NCBI RefSeq assembly: GCF_036231355.1
Contig: NZ_CP109496.1
Span: forward strand, 1,426,001-1,490,000
Source: Streptomyces sp. NBC_01431
Lineage (GTDB): Bacteria > Actinomycetota > Actinomycetes > Streptomycetales > Streptomycetaceae
DNA length: 64,000 nucleotides
Reading direction: 5' to 3'
This document shows, in pieces, positions 54,182-62,490 of the stretch. Position 1 is the stretch's first letter. Each line of letters begins with the position of its first letter. Made by a program: the position numbers and the translations under genes. The notes under the pieces were generated by a model, which worked only from the letters and a program-made list of their open reading frames with translations, did not search any database and had not been told where the DNA came from.

Positions 54182-54500
54182 CGGTCACCGGGGTGGGCGC
54201 GGCGCTCTTCGAATTCGAAAGCCTGTTTTTGGCGCACTTCACCCGTTGCCAATATTCGAGTGACTCCCTCGACCGAAATCCACCCGGCCTTTTCGGGAAC
54301 AATTTAAATATAGCTCGACCAGCGCCCGACCTGAAGTCGGAATTGGGCTTGATAATGCTGGACTTCTCGGGAATTCACGACAGGAATTCAGGAGAATCCC
54401 GGAATGCGCGACGCCTTGTGTCGCCTCCGACCGGTTTCGCGACGCGATCGCAGGCGGCCTGCCGGCGCCAACACCCCACCTTCGAGCGCGTGCGCGAATC
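54182..54500. other. Non-coding region with an AT-rich patch, upstream of the MoxR gene
   Basis: The stretch holds 'ggaacaatttaaatatagc' near 54297-54316, very AT-rich for this genome, and two GAATTC sites in 'gaattcacgacaggaattc' near 54371. It should include the minus-strand promoter of the MoxR operon. It lies directly beside the 14-bp repeat array, an arrangement seen at iteron-type origins. No protein-like frame was found. Confidence 0.45.
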
Positions 54501-54847
54501 GGCGGCACGGCCCTGGCGGCACGGCCCTGGCGGCACGGCCCTGGCGGCACGGCCCTGGCGGCACGGCCCTGGCGGCACGGCCCTGGCGGCACGGCCCTGG
54601 CGGCACGGCCCTGGCGGCACGGCCCTGGCGGCACGGCCCTGGCGGCACGGCCCTGGCGGCACGGCCCTGGCGGCACGGCCCTGGCGGCACGGCCCTGGCG
54701 GCACGGCCCTGGCGGCACGGCCCTGGCGGCACGGCCCTGGCGGCACGGCCCTGGCGGCACGGCCCTGGCGGCACGGCCCTGGCGGCACGGCCCTGGCGGC
54801 ACGGCCCTGGCGGCACGGCCCTGGCGGCACGGCCCTGGCGGCACGGC
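54501..54847. repeat. Tandem array of about 25 perfect copies of a 14-bp unit
   Basis: The unit GCGGCACGGCCCTG repeats without change from about 54501 to 54847 (347 bp, roughly 24.8 copies). Fourteen is not a multiple of three, so every frame is open through it, but the encoded product is just a frame-cycling repeat and is not a protein. There are no spacers, so it is not a CRISPR array. Candidates are a minisatellite, iterons, or a binding array. Confidence 0.95.
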
Positions 54848-55189
54848 GGGCGCCCTCGGCTGCGCCTGGGCACCCGCCTCGCCATGGGGCGCCGGCCAAC
54901 TGCACTCAAGCAGGGAAAGAGCGAAGGGAGAGAGGAAGAAGGAAGGAGGTGATGAGGCAAGGAGTGACAGCGGGCGAGAGCAGTCAGCTGTACGGAGAGG
55001 AGTGTTGGGGCGGGCCGCCGGTGTCAGCAGATCGGGACAGGTGCTTGTACCGATATGCAGGCTGGCCCGGTCCGCGGTGGCGGATCGGGCCGTGGCCTGC
55101 GTGTATGGCTGGTGTGGGTGCTCCCGTGCAAGCGGGACTGCGGGGTGGATCCCCGTGACAGGACGCCAGTGGGGACGGGTGGGAGGACT
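54848..55189. other. Non-coding region with a polypurine tract
   Basis: Between the repeat array and the end of the LysM-BTAD gene. A run at about 54910-54949 is purine almost throughout (only one or two C). It ends in AAGGAAGGAGGTGATG, but AGGAGG is only 2 nt from that ATG, so a 68-codon frame from 54952 to 55158 is not a safe gene call. Confidence 0.5.
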
Positions 55190-57886
55190 TCAGCGTCGGA
55201 TCGCGGTGCGGCGTGAGGGAGCCCTGGTGTGGGGCGGGACCTGTCCGAGCAGGGCGAGGATCGCAGGCTCAGGTTCGGCGTCGATACGGGCGAGGCGTTC
55301 GGTGAGCAGGGCGAGGGTGCGCTGGGCGGCGTCGTCGCGGCCGAGGGCGAGCTGGAGCTCGATGATGCGTCGGTAGACGCGCTCGTTCTCGGGGTCGAGG
55401 TCGGCGGCGCGGTTGAGCAGGGCGAGGGCGGGTTCTGGGTCGGCGGAGCGCTGTCCGGTGTGTTCGGCGAGCAGTATCAGGGCGTCCACGGCGCTGCGGT
55501 GCAGCTGGGTGCGCAGGCTGTGGGCCCAGAGGTAATCGGCGCCGTCACACAGCGGTCCGGTGTAGATGTCGGTTGCCTGGCCGAGGATGGCTGCGCGGGT
55601 GTAGGGGGAGTCGGCCGTAGCGATCTGTTTGAGGATGCCGGTGAAGCCGGCGATGTCGGTGGAGATGTACTGACGGTCGAGGCGGTGGACCTGGCCGCTG
55701 AGGACGACGAAGGCGACCTGCTTCTTTCCCGTGGCGTCGCGGAACACGCGGCGGGCAGCGCGGCGCAGGTTCTCAATGTCGCCTTTCGCCTCAGCCGGGT
55801 CGTCGACCAGCTGCATTTTCTCGGCGATTTCCTCGCCGCGCAGACCGTCCGGGTGGGCGGCGAGCAGCGCGATGAATTCCCGGGTCGCTTCTTTCCTGGT
55901 GTCGGCAAGTGTGCATTCCTTGCCGTTCACCACCAGTTTGAATCCGCCGAAGAGGCGAATGTGCACCGCCCGGGAGGGTGCCCCATCCGCTCGCGGTTCC
56001 TTGGCCGGGGAACTCGTCGCGGCGGGCGGGCTCGCATGCTTCGGCGCCGGGCTGGGGGTGGCTTCGGGTTCGGGGTCTTCTGTCTCGTCGCTCGGGTCCG
56101 GACTCGGGCGCCGTCCGTGGGCGGCATACAGGGTGTGCAGGATCTCGGTGGCCGCCGAGGGGGCGAGCAGGAACATCGAGCACTTCTGCAAGGGAGCAAG
56201 GGTGCCGGCAGCGGTGCCGTCGGTAGCGACGGTGAGCTGGTGGCGCGTGAAGTCGGCGTGGGCTCCGAGGGTGATCACGGCGAGTTGGCCGGGGGTGGCC
56301 CGGGTGGCGAGGGCTGCCAGGCGGGTGGAAACATCGCCGCTCTGATCCAGGAGCAGGACGTGCAGGGCGGGCATGCCGTCTTCCAACGGCCCGGCGTCCA
56401 GGTGCTGTTCGTGGCAGGTGTGCTCCAGCAGGGCGTGCTCGGCGGCCTGAAGGGCTGCTGTGGGGGTGTCGGTGACCGTCCAGGCGGGCACGGGCCGGTG
56501 GGCGTGGGGAAGCAGGCGGTTCAGGGTGGCCTGGTCGGTGATCAGTTGTACGCGTGGCGGGTTGGGGCGCAGGCGCTGTGCGGCGCAGGCGATGGCGATG
56601 GCCAGGTGGCGGGCTGTGTCCTCGGCGCCCGGGCCGGTCAGCTGCACTCCACCGGCTTGGGCGAGGGTGTCGATGCGTACTTCGCGGCCGGCCTGTTCGG
56701 CGATGGTGACGGTGCCTGGCTGTCCGGGTTCGGCCGGGGCGGTGCGTCGGGGCAGGGTCTCGGGGTCGTGCTGGCGGGCGGCGCGGGCTTTCAGGTGGGC
56801 TTGGTTGCTGCGGCTCAGGGCCTCGCCGAGCTGGCCGTCGTTGTCTTCCAGGGGTGCGGTGAGCGTGTCGAGTGAGGGGGTGCGGCGGCGGGCTGCGTGC
56901 CAGCGGGCGAAGCCGAGGGCTGCCGCGATGCCCGCCGCCGTGGTGATCCCGATCGCGGAGGCAGTGCCGAGGGAGATCGTTACCGGGCGAGGCCGCGGTC
57001 GGGGCGCAGGCCTTTGCTGCGGAGCCTGGCCGTGTTCGCGGTGGTCTGCCTGTTGCTGCTCGTCGCTGTGGCTGGCGTGCTGCGAAGGCGGCGGCTGGTG
57101 GGGCACGGCGGTCGGCGCGGGTGTCCGCGAAGGCGGCGCGGGGGCGGGTGGGGGTGGCGTGTGGGCGGCAGGCGGGTTCGAGGCGGTCAGGTGCAGGCGC
57201 CAGCCGGGCAGGATCAGGTCCGGGTCGGAGAGCAGGCCTCCGTCGGATTGCCGGATGGTGCAGGAGAGTTGGTAGATCTGCGGCCACTTGAGCGGGTCGC
57301 CGAGATGCCGTTCGGCGATGTCCCACAGAGTGTCGCCCGGCTTCACCGTGTAGGTGATGTGGGTGGGCGCGGGGGTCCGGGCGGACGGCACGTGCTGGGG
57401 CGCGGTTGCGGCAACCACCACCGGGGCCGAGGGAGTGGCCGGCGACATGGCGGCGTGCGCGGCGGGCAGGCGCCACATGCCGACCATAGCCAGGAGCAGG
57501 GTGCCGACCAGGAGGGCTGCGGCGGCCCGGTGGGCAGGCAGTATCTGGGTGCGCTGGCGAAGGACCGTCGCATCGCGGACGAGGGCGGGCAGACGGGCAA
57601 GCAGCCAGAGTGTCTCGCGCGCCAGCACGGCCATGAAGTACGTCCAGCAGGCCCAGCCCGCCAGCGCAATCACCTTGAGTACGAAGGGGTCGCTGACAGG
57701 CTGGGCGAGCCGGTTTTCCAAGTCGTTGAGCGAGGTGACCTGCTCGGGCCAGGGCACGCCGATGGTGACGGTCAGGACGTACGGAATGCCGGCCACAGCG
57801 ACCATGAGCACGCTCACCAGGGTGAGGATGCGCACAGCGGCCGCCAGCCGGTGGACCGGGCGGCGCGCGGGAGGGAGTGTCGCCAT
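55190..57886 (-). CDS. LysM-BTAD (SARP-like) membrane fusion protein
   Basis: 898 aa. Three membrane helices lie in the first 145 residues (ILTLVSVLMVAVAGIPYVL, 'VIALAGWACWTYFMAVLA', AALLVGTLLLAMVGMW). A LysM domain follows at about 177-232 (YTVKPGDTLWDIAERHLGDP, 'WPQIYQLS'), then a Pro-rich stretch and another helix (about 300-325). The C-terminal part starts at about 645 with a SARP-like winged helix (HIRLFGGFKLVVNGKECTLA, 'IENLRRAARRVF') and then a BTAD helical repeat (about 740-885). LysM binds peptidoglycan, while BTAD domains belong to cytoplasmic regulators. It is the last gene of the Tad operon (TGATG overlap with the TadG-like gene) and may couple wall contact to regulation or assembly. 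Confidence 0.82.
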   Translation of the reverse strand: MATLPPARRPVHRLAAAVRILTLVSVLMVAVAGIPYVLTVTIGVPWPEQVTSLNDLENRLAQPVSDPFVLKVIALAGWACWTYFMAVLARETLWLLARLPALVRDATVLRQRTQILPAHRAAAALLVGTLLLAMVGMWRLPAAHAAMSPATPSAPVVVAATAPQHVPSARTPAPTHITYTVKPGDTLWDIAERHLGDPLKWPQIYQLSCTIRQSDGGLLSDPDLILPGWRLHLTASNPPAAHTPPPPAPAPPSRTPAPTAVPHQPPPSQHASHSDEQQQADHREHGQAPQQRPAPRPRPRPVTISLGTASAIGITTAAGIAAALGFARWHAARRRTPSLDTLTAPLEDNDGQLGEALSRSNQAHLKARAARQHDPETLPRRTAPAEPGQPGTVTIAEQAGREVRIDTLAQAGGVQLTGPGAEDTARHLAIAIACAAQRLRPNPPRVQLITDQATLNRLLPHAHRPVPAWTVTDTPTAALQAAEHALLEHTCHEQHLDAGPLEDGMPALHVLLLDQSGDVSTRLAALATRATPGQLAVITLGAHADFTRHQLTVATDGTAAGTLAPLQKCSMFLLAPSAATEILHTLYAAHGRRPSPDPSDETEDPEPEATPSPAPKHASPPAATSSPAKEPRADGAPSRAVHIRLFGGFKLVVNGKECTLADTRKEATREFIALLAAHPDGLRGEEIAEKMQLVDDPAEAKGDIENLRRAARRVFRDATGKKQVAFVVLSGQVHRLDRQYISTDIAGFTGILKQIATADSPYTRAAILGQATDIYTGPLCDGADYLWAHSLRTQLHRSAVDALILLAEHTGQRSADPEPALALLNRAADLDPENERVYRRIIELQLALGRDDAAQRTLALLTERLARIDAEPEPAILALLGQVPPHTRAPSRRTAIRR

Positions 57887-58350
57887 CAGGAGCCGCTCTT
57901 CTCGTCATCCCAGGGTGTGGTGGCGCCGCGTTCGATGTGTGCGGTGGCGGACGCCGTGGTCGTGAGCGAGCCGAGGCCGACCAGAGACAGGACCTGGGTG
58001 TGCTGGACATGGGTGACGGTGACCTGTGTCTGGTCGTCATGCACTTCTACGCGGGCCCGGTCTCCGGCGGCGGCCACCTGGGCACGGGCCGCGGCGCCGG
58101 CGGCGCTTACGTCGAGGCGCATGTGGTGGGTGGCGCGCAGATAAGGCAGGTCGACGTGCTGGCAAGCGGCTCGCGCAGCCTCCTGTGCGGTGTCGGCGGC
58201 TCGTACCTTGCCGGCCAGGGCGAGTCCGCCGTCGATGACGAGCCCGGCGAACAGGAACAGCCCGGCCAGCGAGACCACCACGACCGCGGTGACCTGCCCC
58301 TCATCGCCGCGTAGTGCGCGCCGCCGAGTCTTACGTTGTGCATGTCTCAT
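57886..58350 (-). CDS. TadG-like pilus assembly protein
   Basis: 154 aa, ATG 58350. A basic N-terminus (MRHAQRKTRRRALRGDEGQ) leads into one membrane helix, VTAVVVVSLAGLFLFAGLVI then DGGLALAGKVRAADTAQEAA, the signature of TadG/Flp-associated proteins ('DGG..l......a...ada'). The rest is a small beta-rich extracellular domain. Its start overlaps the TadE-like gene and its stop overlaps the LysM-BTAD gene, so it is fixed in the operon. Confidence 0.8.
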   Translation of the reverse strand: MRHAQRKTRRRALRGDEGQVTAVVVVSLAGLFLFAGLVIDGGLALAGKVRAADTAQEAARAACQHVDLPYLRATHHMRLDVSAAGAAARAQVAAAGDRARVEVHDDQTQVTVTHVQHTQVLSLVGLGSLTTTASATAHIERGATTPWDDEKSGS

Positions 58351-58784
58351 GACTCGACTCCTCGGTAGAAGTCCACGACGGAGGCAGCCGATGCCGTGAC
58401 GTCCACGCCGTGCAATCCGGGCACATCCAGGGTGGCGCGGCAGGTAACCGTCACCCGCACCGTGCCGCCGGGATCGAAGCCGCCGAGATTCGGCGCTACT
58501 CGGGGGCTGGTGCAGGAGGATCCTGCCTCGGCCAGGCTGCGCTGTGCTGCCGCTTCGGCGTCGGTCCGCGCCTGGCCAGGGGTGCGGGCCAGGGAGGCGG
58601 CGCGGGCTGCCTGGTGGGCGGCTTCGTCGGCGTCCAGGCGGGCGCCGGCGAGCTTGCCGAAGGCTACGGCGACCAGGGCCAGCAGAATTAACAGCGGTGT
58701 GACCAGGACGAGTTCGGTCGTGGCCGCCCCGCCATCCGCCGAGCCGTGACGGAAGCGGAGCAGCCGCTTGGTCACCGTGTCCAT
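58347..58784 (-). CDS. TadE/TadF-like minor pseudopilin
   Basis: 145 aa, ATG 58784. The N-terminal 'DGGAATTELVLVTPLLILLALVAVAFGKL' pattern, with a Glu in the hydrophobic helix, is that of TadE-family pseudopilins. After the helix there is an Ala-rich helical part with 'AARAASLARTPGQARTDAEA' and a small C-terminal domain with two Cys (SSCTSPR, VTCRATL) that may form a disulfide. It overlaps both neighbouring genes. Confidence 0.78.
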   Translation of the reverse strand: MDTVTKRLLRFRHGSADGGAATTELVLVTPLLILLALVAVAFGKLAGARLDADEAAHQAARAASLARTPGQARTDAEAAAQRSLAEAGSSCTSPRVAPNLGGFDPGGTVRVTVTCRATLDVPGLHGVDVTASAASVVDFYRGVES

Positions 58785-59161
58785 CGCTCACTCGGCCCCG
58801 CGGCATGCCCGGCCACGCTCAGGTGCAGGCCGGGCACAACCATCAGGACGCCGCCGTGCACCTCGACCGCGACACTCCTCGCACCGCGTGCGACGTTCAC
58901 GGTGGGCTGGGTGAGAACCCGGCCGCCCAGCAGATGCAGGGTGGCTGCTGCTCGCGCGTGACCGGCCGCGGCGCTGCCGTCCTGCGCGCGAGCAGCAGCC
59001 AGTGCGCGTGAGGCGGCGGTCTGCGCGATGTGCTGGGCATGGGCCGCGAGCGCGAACTGCACGATGCACAGCAGCAGGACCATCAGCAGCGGCACCACCA
59101 GGACCAGTTCGGCGGTGGCGGCGCCCCGGTCCGTCCACCGTCTCCGCAACCGGCTAGCCAA
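58772..59161 (-). CDS. TadE-like minor pseudopilin
   Basis: 129 aa from a TTG at 59161, about 8 nt after AAAGGG; the start overlaps the end of the Flp gene. The N-terminus (RLRRRWTDRGAATAELVLVV then PLLMVLLLCIVQFALAAHAQ) is the classic TadE pattern with the conserved Glu after GAATA. A short Ala-rich extracellular domain follows. It overlaps the next gene by 13 bp. Confidence 0.8.
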   Translation of the reverse strand: MASRLRRRWTDRGAATAELVLVVPLLMVLLLCIVQFALAAHAQHIAQTAASRALAAARAQDGSAAAGHARAAATLHLLGGRVLTQPTVNVARGARSVAVEVHGGVLMVVPGLHLSVAGHAAGPSERWTR

Positions 59162-59351
59162 GGTCGATTCCCTTTGCCTTGCTCAGGACCTTGGAGGCGA
59201 TGACGCCGACGACCGCGATGCCCATGAGAACAAGCAGGGCGGTGACGATGACGGCCTCCGTGGAGTACCCGCCATCCTGGGTCATCCCTCGTGTGACGCG
59301 CCCGGCCCAGGCGCGGGTGCGGGCGGTGATCGAGCGGACGTGTACGTGCAC
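59154..59351 (-). CDS. flp: Flp-type prepilin (major Tad pilin)
   Basis: 65 aa from GTG 59351 (AAGGGAG 6 nt upstream). It has a leader of 25 residues, then G|GYSTE, where cleavage between the two Gly puts Glu at +5 as class IVb pilins require. A single hydrophobic helix follows (AVIVTALLVLMGIAVVGVIA) with a short polar tail. Processing needs a TadV-like prepilin peptidase, which is not in the window. It is the expected major subunit of the pilus built by the TadA/B/C proteins encoded upstream. Confidence 0.82.
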   Translation of the reverse strand: MHVHVRSITARTRAWAGRVTRGMTQDGGYSTEAVIVTALLVLMGIAVVGVIASKVLSKAKGIDLG

Positions 59352-59387
59352 GGCAAGCTCCCTTCCGTAGCAGGGGGTTGGTGGGAT

Positions 59388-60296
59388 CTACAGTCCGGCG
59401 AGGACGTTCTGCAGCGCCGGGTAGCCGATGAAGACGAGAAAGCCCGCGAAGAAGACGACGACGGGCAGGGACATCCGTTCGGTCGCGGACTGCGCGGCGC
59501 CGTCAGCCTCGGCCAGGCTGCGGCTGCGCATCGCGGCGGCCTTGGCCTCCAGCGAGATACGGATCTTGGCGCCCTCGCTGCCGGCAAGCGAGACGGTCGC
59601 CGCGAGTTCGGCCAGCTCCCGCACCCCGGTGCGGGCGCCCAGAGCGCCCAGCTCATGCCAGACGTTCCTGCGGCCCACTTCGGCGGCGGTCAGGGCGCGG
59701 CGCAGTTGGGCCGCGCCCCATCCTTGCGGGCCTGCCCCGGCGTCCGTGAGGGCCTGGTGGATGCCGGCGCCGCCGGCCAGGGCGATGACGACCAGGTTCA
59801 GGAAGACCGACAGGGTGTGTCGCAGTTCCTTGCGGCGCAGCTTCGCGGTGGAGCGTACCGAGAGGTCTGGGGCGAAGAACAGCGCCATCCCCACCGCGAG
59901 CGAGCCCAGGGCTGTCAGTTGTACGTCCAGTTCGTTGCCGGTCAGTGCCCACCACAGCAGCGAGGCGATACTCGGTGCGAGGAGCCCGGCCAGGAAAGCC
60001 GTGGCCTTCTCTGCCAGGAAGCGCTCGACGGGCACCTCGGCAACGTTCAGGTCCCGGCGCAGGCCAGCGGTGGGCAGCCCGAGCACCGTCAGGGCGGGTA
60101 CGGCGTGCCGCCCGATCCGCGCCGCCCAGCCCTCATGTCCATCGGCCCCGGCGGGCTGTGCCGCCACGGCCGCCGCCACCGGCGGCTTGCTGATCTTGGC
60201 CAGGGTGTCGGCGAGGGAGGCTCGGGGCGGATGGATGCCGTAGAGCATCAGCGCCAGGAAGCCTCCGAGACCGAGCCCGAGGAGGATCGCCGTCAT
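59388..60296 (-). CDS. tadC: TadC-like inner-membrane platform protein
   Basis: 302 aa from ATG 60296, overlapping the TadB stop. It has four or five membrane helices and the T2SSF-type domain: 'KELRHTLSVFLNLVVIALAGGAGIHQAL' and 'LSLPVVVFFAGFLVFIGYPALQNVL' near the end. TadB and TadC together form the platform on which the TadA ATPase drives pilin assembly. The start at 60296 is favoured over an upstream start at 60380, which lies well inside tadB. Confidence 0.85.
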   Translation of the reverse strand: MTAILLGLGLGGFLALMLYGIHPPRASLADTLAKISKPPVAAAVAAQPAGADGHEGWAARIGRHAVPALTVLGLPTAGLRRDLNVAEVPVERFLAEKATAFLAGLLAPSIASLLWWALTGNELDVQLTALGSLAVGMALFFAPDLSVRSTAKLRRKELRHTLSVFLNLVVIALAGGAGIHQALTDAGAGPQGWGAAQLRRALTAAEVGRRNVWHELGALGARTGVRELAELAATVSLAGSEGAKIRISLEAKAAAMRSRSLAEADGAAQSATERMSLPVVVFFAGFLVFIGYPALQNVLAGL

Positions 60297-61165
60297 CGGG
60301 CCGTCACCTCCCCCAGGGTGAGGGGTGCGGCTTTGAGTACGCGGGGCTCTTCCTCCATCGTGGCGATCTTCATCAGCCACCAGTAGGCGAGCGCGAACAG
60401 GGCACCCACCAGGGCCAGGACGAGCTGTCCCTCAGCGCTCGTGTAGGGGTCCAGGTAAGGGCGGTTGAGGACGACCAGGCCGGCGGCCATGCCCAGGGTC
60501 GTGCACGTGATGACGCGGACCGATGTGCGCACCCGGCCGCGTCCGGCCTCGGTCTTCAGCCGCATGGTTACCTGCTCCCGGGTCGCTGCCGCCAACTGGC
60601 CGAGCAGAGGGGCGAGTTGGCGGGCCTGGCGTTCGGCGGCCATCACCAGCGCGGCGGTGACCATGTCACAGGTCGCCTCGTCCACTTCGTCGGCGAAGGC
60701 ACGCAACGCGCCACCCAGCGGCTGCCCCTCGGCGATACGGGCCGCCAGGCGGGCGGTCTCCGCATGCAGGGCGGGCGGGGCGACGGGTGCCGTGGCCAGG
60801 ATCGCCTGCTCCAGGCCGGCCGCCGCCGACAGGGTGTCGCGCAGCATCTCCGCCCACACCGCGACAGCTTCCAGCCTGGCGGTCCGGGCTGCGGCCTGGC
60901 GGTCCGGGCCCAGCAGCCGGGGCAGGGTCAGGACGGCAACCAGGGTGAGCAGTCCTGCCACCGGCCAGCCGGTGACCGCACCGGTCAGGACTGCGGCCAC
61001 GACAGCCGTCAGCCACTTCCGCCCGCTGGCCTGCACGGGCAACCTCCACCGCCGCCAGGCAAGTTGACCGTCCTGCGGGCGCGACACAGCTCCGTAGGCG
61101 ATGAGCGCCACGCAAGATGTGAACCCAGCGCCCAGCATCAGGCCGGTGAGTGCGCTGTGGGTCAT
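60293..61165 (-). CDS. tadB: TadB-like inner-membrane platform protein
   Basis: 290 aa from ATG 61165, overlapping the TadA stop by 4 bp. Membrane helices are seen near the N-terminus (LMLGAGFTSCVALIAYGAV), in 'WLTAVVAAVLTGAVTGWPVAGLLTLVAVL', and two at the C-terminus (VITCTTLGMAAGLVVLN, 'LVLALVGALFALAYWWLM'). The T2SSF-like cytoplasmic domain contains 'EMLRDTLSAAAGLEQAILATAPVAPP'. Its partner TadC is encoded next. Confidence 0.85.
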   Translation of the reverse strand: MTHSALTGLMLGAGFTSCVALIAYGAVSRPQDGQLAWRRWRLPVQASGRKWLTAVVAAVLTGAVTGWPVAGLLTLVAVLTLPRLLGPDRQAAARTARLEAVAVWAEMLRDTLSAAAGLEQAILATAPVAPPALHAETARLAARIAEGQPLGGALRAFADEVDEATCDMVTAALVMAAERQARQLAPLLGQLAAATREQVTMRLKTEAGRGRVRTSVRVITCTTLGMAAGLVVLNRPYLDPYTSAEGQLVLALVGALFALAYWWLMKIATMEEEPRVLKAAPLTLGEVTAR

Positions 61166-62490
61166 GAGCTCCCCCATCGGCCGCCGCGCATCAGCGCCAC
61201 ATCGAGGCCCGCCGCGATGAGTTCCTCGAAGGTCTCGGTGCGCAGCGGCGCACTGGGTGCGGCCCGCCCGTCGGGGCCGGGTTTGTAGACCTCGTTGGAG
61301 ATGATCTGGGCCCCGTCCGCGTCGACGACTTCGCGGATGGAGTCGATCGCCCGCCGCCCCTGGGCGTCCCAGCCCACATGGACCACGAAGTGCACGGCGG
61401 AGGCGACCAGCAGGTTCGTGGCCTCCAGGGAGAGCCGCTCGGGTGACTGGGCGGCGTAGGCGGCGAGTTTGGTGAACACCCCGCGCGAGGTGGAGGCATG
61501 GATGGTGGAGAGCGAGCCGTCGTTGCCCTGGGACATGGCGTTGCACATCGGCACCACCTCGGGCCCCCGGATCTCCCCGACGATCACCCGGTCCGGTGAC
61601 ATGCGCAGCCCCCAGCGCACCAACTCCGCCTGATCGACGGCGCCTTCGCCTTCCAGGTTGGCCTCGCGGGCCTGCAGGGCCATCACATTGGGGTGTGCCG
61701 CAGTGTCTTCGTGCAGGCCGAGCTCGAAGGTGTCCTCGATCGTGACCAGCCGTTCCTGCGGTGCGATCACTGAGGCCAGGCCGCGGGCCAGGGTGGTCTT
61801 GCCGACATTGGTGCCCCCGCCGACGATGATGTTCTTGCGGGCCCGCACCAGTGCGGTCAAGAACGCGGCCAGGCCCCGGTCGCAGACCCCGAGACGGTCC
61901 ACCAGGTCGTCCATCGTCACGCGCTTGAAGCGGTGCCGGCGGATCGTCAGACCCACCCGGTGCGAGAGCGCCATCACCGCAAACAGACGCGAGCCGTCGG
62001 GCAGGCAGATGTTCAGGCTGGGCGAGCCCCGGTCGAAGCGGCGCTCCTCCAGACCGGAGCGGGCCGCGATCTGCCGTACCAGATCAACGAGTGCACCGTC
62101 GGATGCGGCCACCGGTGCGCGCTGTTCCTCGGTGCCGTCGGCGTAGCGGACGAAGACCTGGTCCGCGCCGTTGATCTGGATGTTCTCGATCCGCTCGTCC
62201 TCCAGCAATTCCTGGAGCGAGCCCAGACCGAACAGCGCCTCCATCACCTGCCGTTCGATCCCCTCGCGCTCACCACCGCTCAACGCGGGCCGGCCCGACT
62301 GAAGCCGCCCCTGGTTATGGGAGGCGACCTCGTCCGCGAGCAGCCTCTTAGCCAGCGTGCGCCGCTCCCCGCTGCTCTGGACCGGCAGTCCGGCCTCGCT
62401 GCGGGAATGCGCGAACCCGGTCAGGGCAGCCGCGATGTTCTCCCGGAACTTCTCAGCGGCCGACGGCTCCACGACCGTGTACTCCGTCAC
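61162..62490 (-). CDS. tadA: TadA/CpaF-type pilus assembly ATPase
   Basis: 442 aa from GTG 62490. Motifs in order: FGLGSLQELLEDERIENIQI (N-terminal domain), Walker A IIVGGGTNVGKTTLARG (about residues 221-237), the Asp box VTIEDTFELGLHED, Walker B DRVIVGEIRGPE and the His box GNDGSLSTIHASTSRG. This is the complete set of a secretion ATPase of the CpaF branch. It supplies energy for Flp pilus assembly at the TadB/TadC platform. It overlaps both neighbours by 4 bp. Confidence 0.92.
   Translation of the reverse strand: MTEYTVVEPSAAEKFRENIAAALTGFAHSRSEAGLPVQSSGERRTLAKRLLADEVASHNQGRLQSGRPALSGGEREGIERQVMEALFGLGSLQELLEDERIENIQINGADQVFVRYADGTEEQRAPVAASDGALVDLVRQIAARSGLEERRFDRGSPSLNICLPDGSRLFAVMALSHRVGLTIRRHRFKRVTMDDLVDRLGVCDRGLAAFLTALVRARKNIIVGGGTNVGKTTLARGLASVIAPQERLVTIEDTFELGLHEDTAAHPNVMALQAREANLEGEGAVDQAELVRWGLRMSPDRVIVGEIRGPEVVPMCNAMSQGNDGSLSTIHASTSRGVFTKLAAYAAQSPERLSLEATNLLVASAVHFVVHVGWDAQGRRAIDSIREVVDADGAQIISNEVYKPGPDGRAAPSAPLRTETFEELIAAGLDVALMRGGRWGSS

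Noticed and set aside
54501..54847. CRISPR array
   Set aside because: The copies are contiguous with no spacers and the unit is only 14 bp; no cas genes are nearby.
54088..55158. Several open frames of 176-356 codons through the 14-bp array
   Set aside because: All three frames on both strands are open because the unit has no stop; the product is a frame-cycling repeat.
54952..55158. 68-codon gene after a perfect AGGAGG
   Set aside because: The spacing to the ATG is only 2 nt and the protein has no recognisable features.
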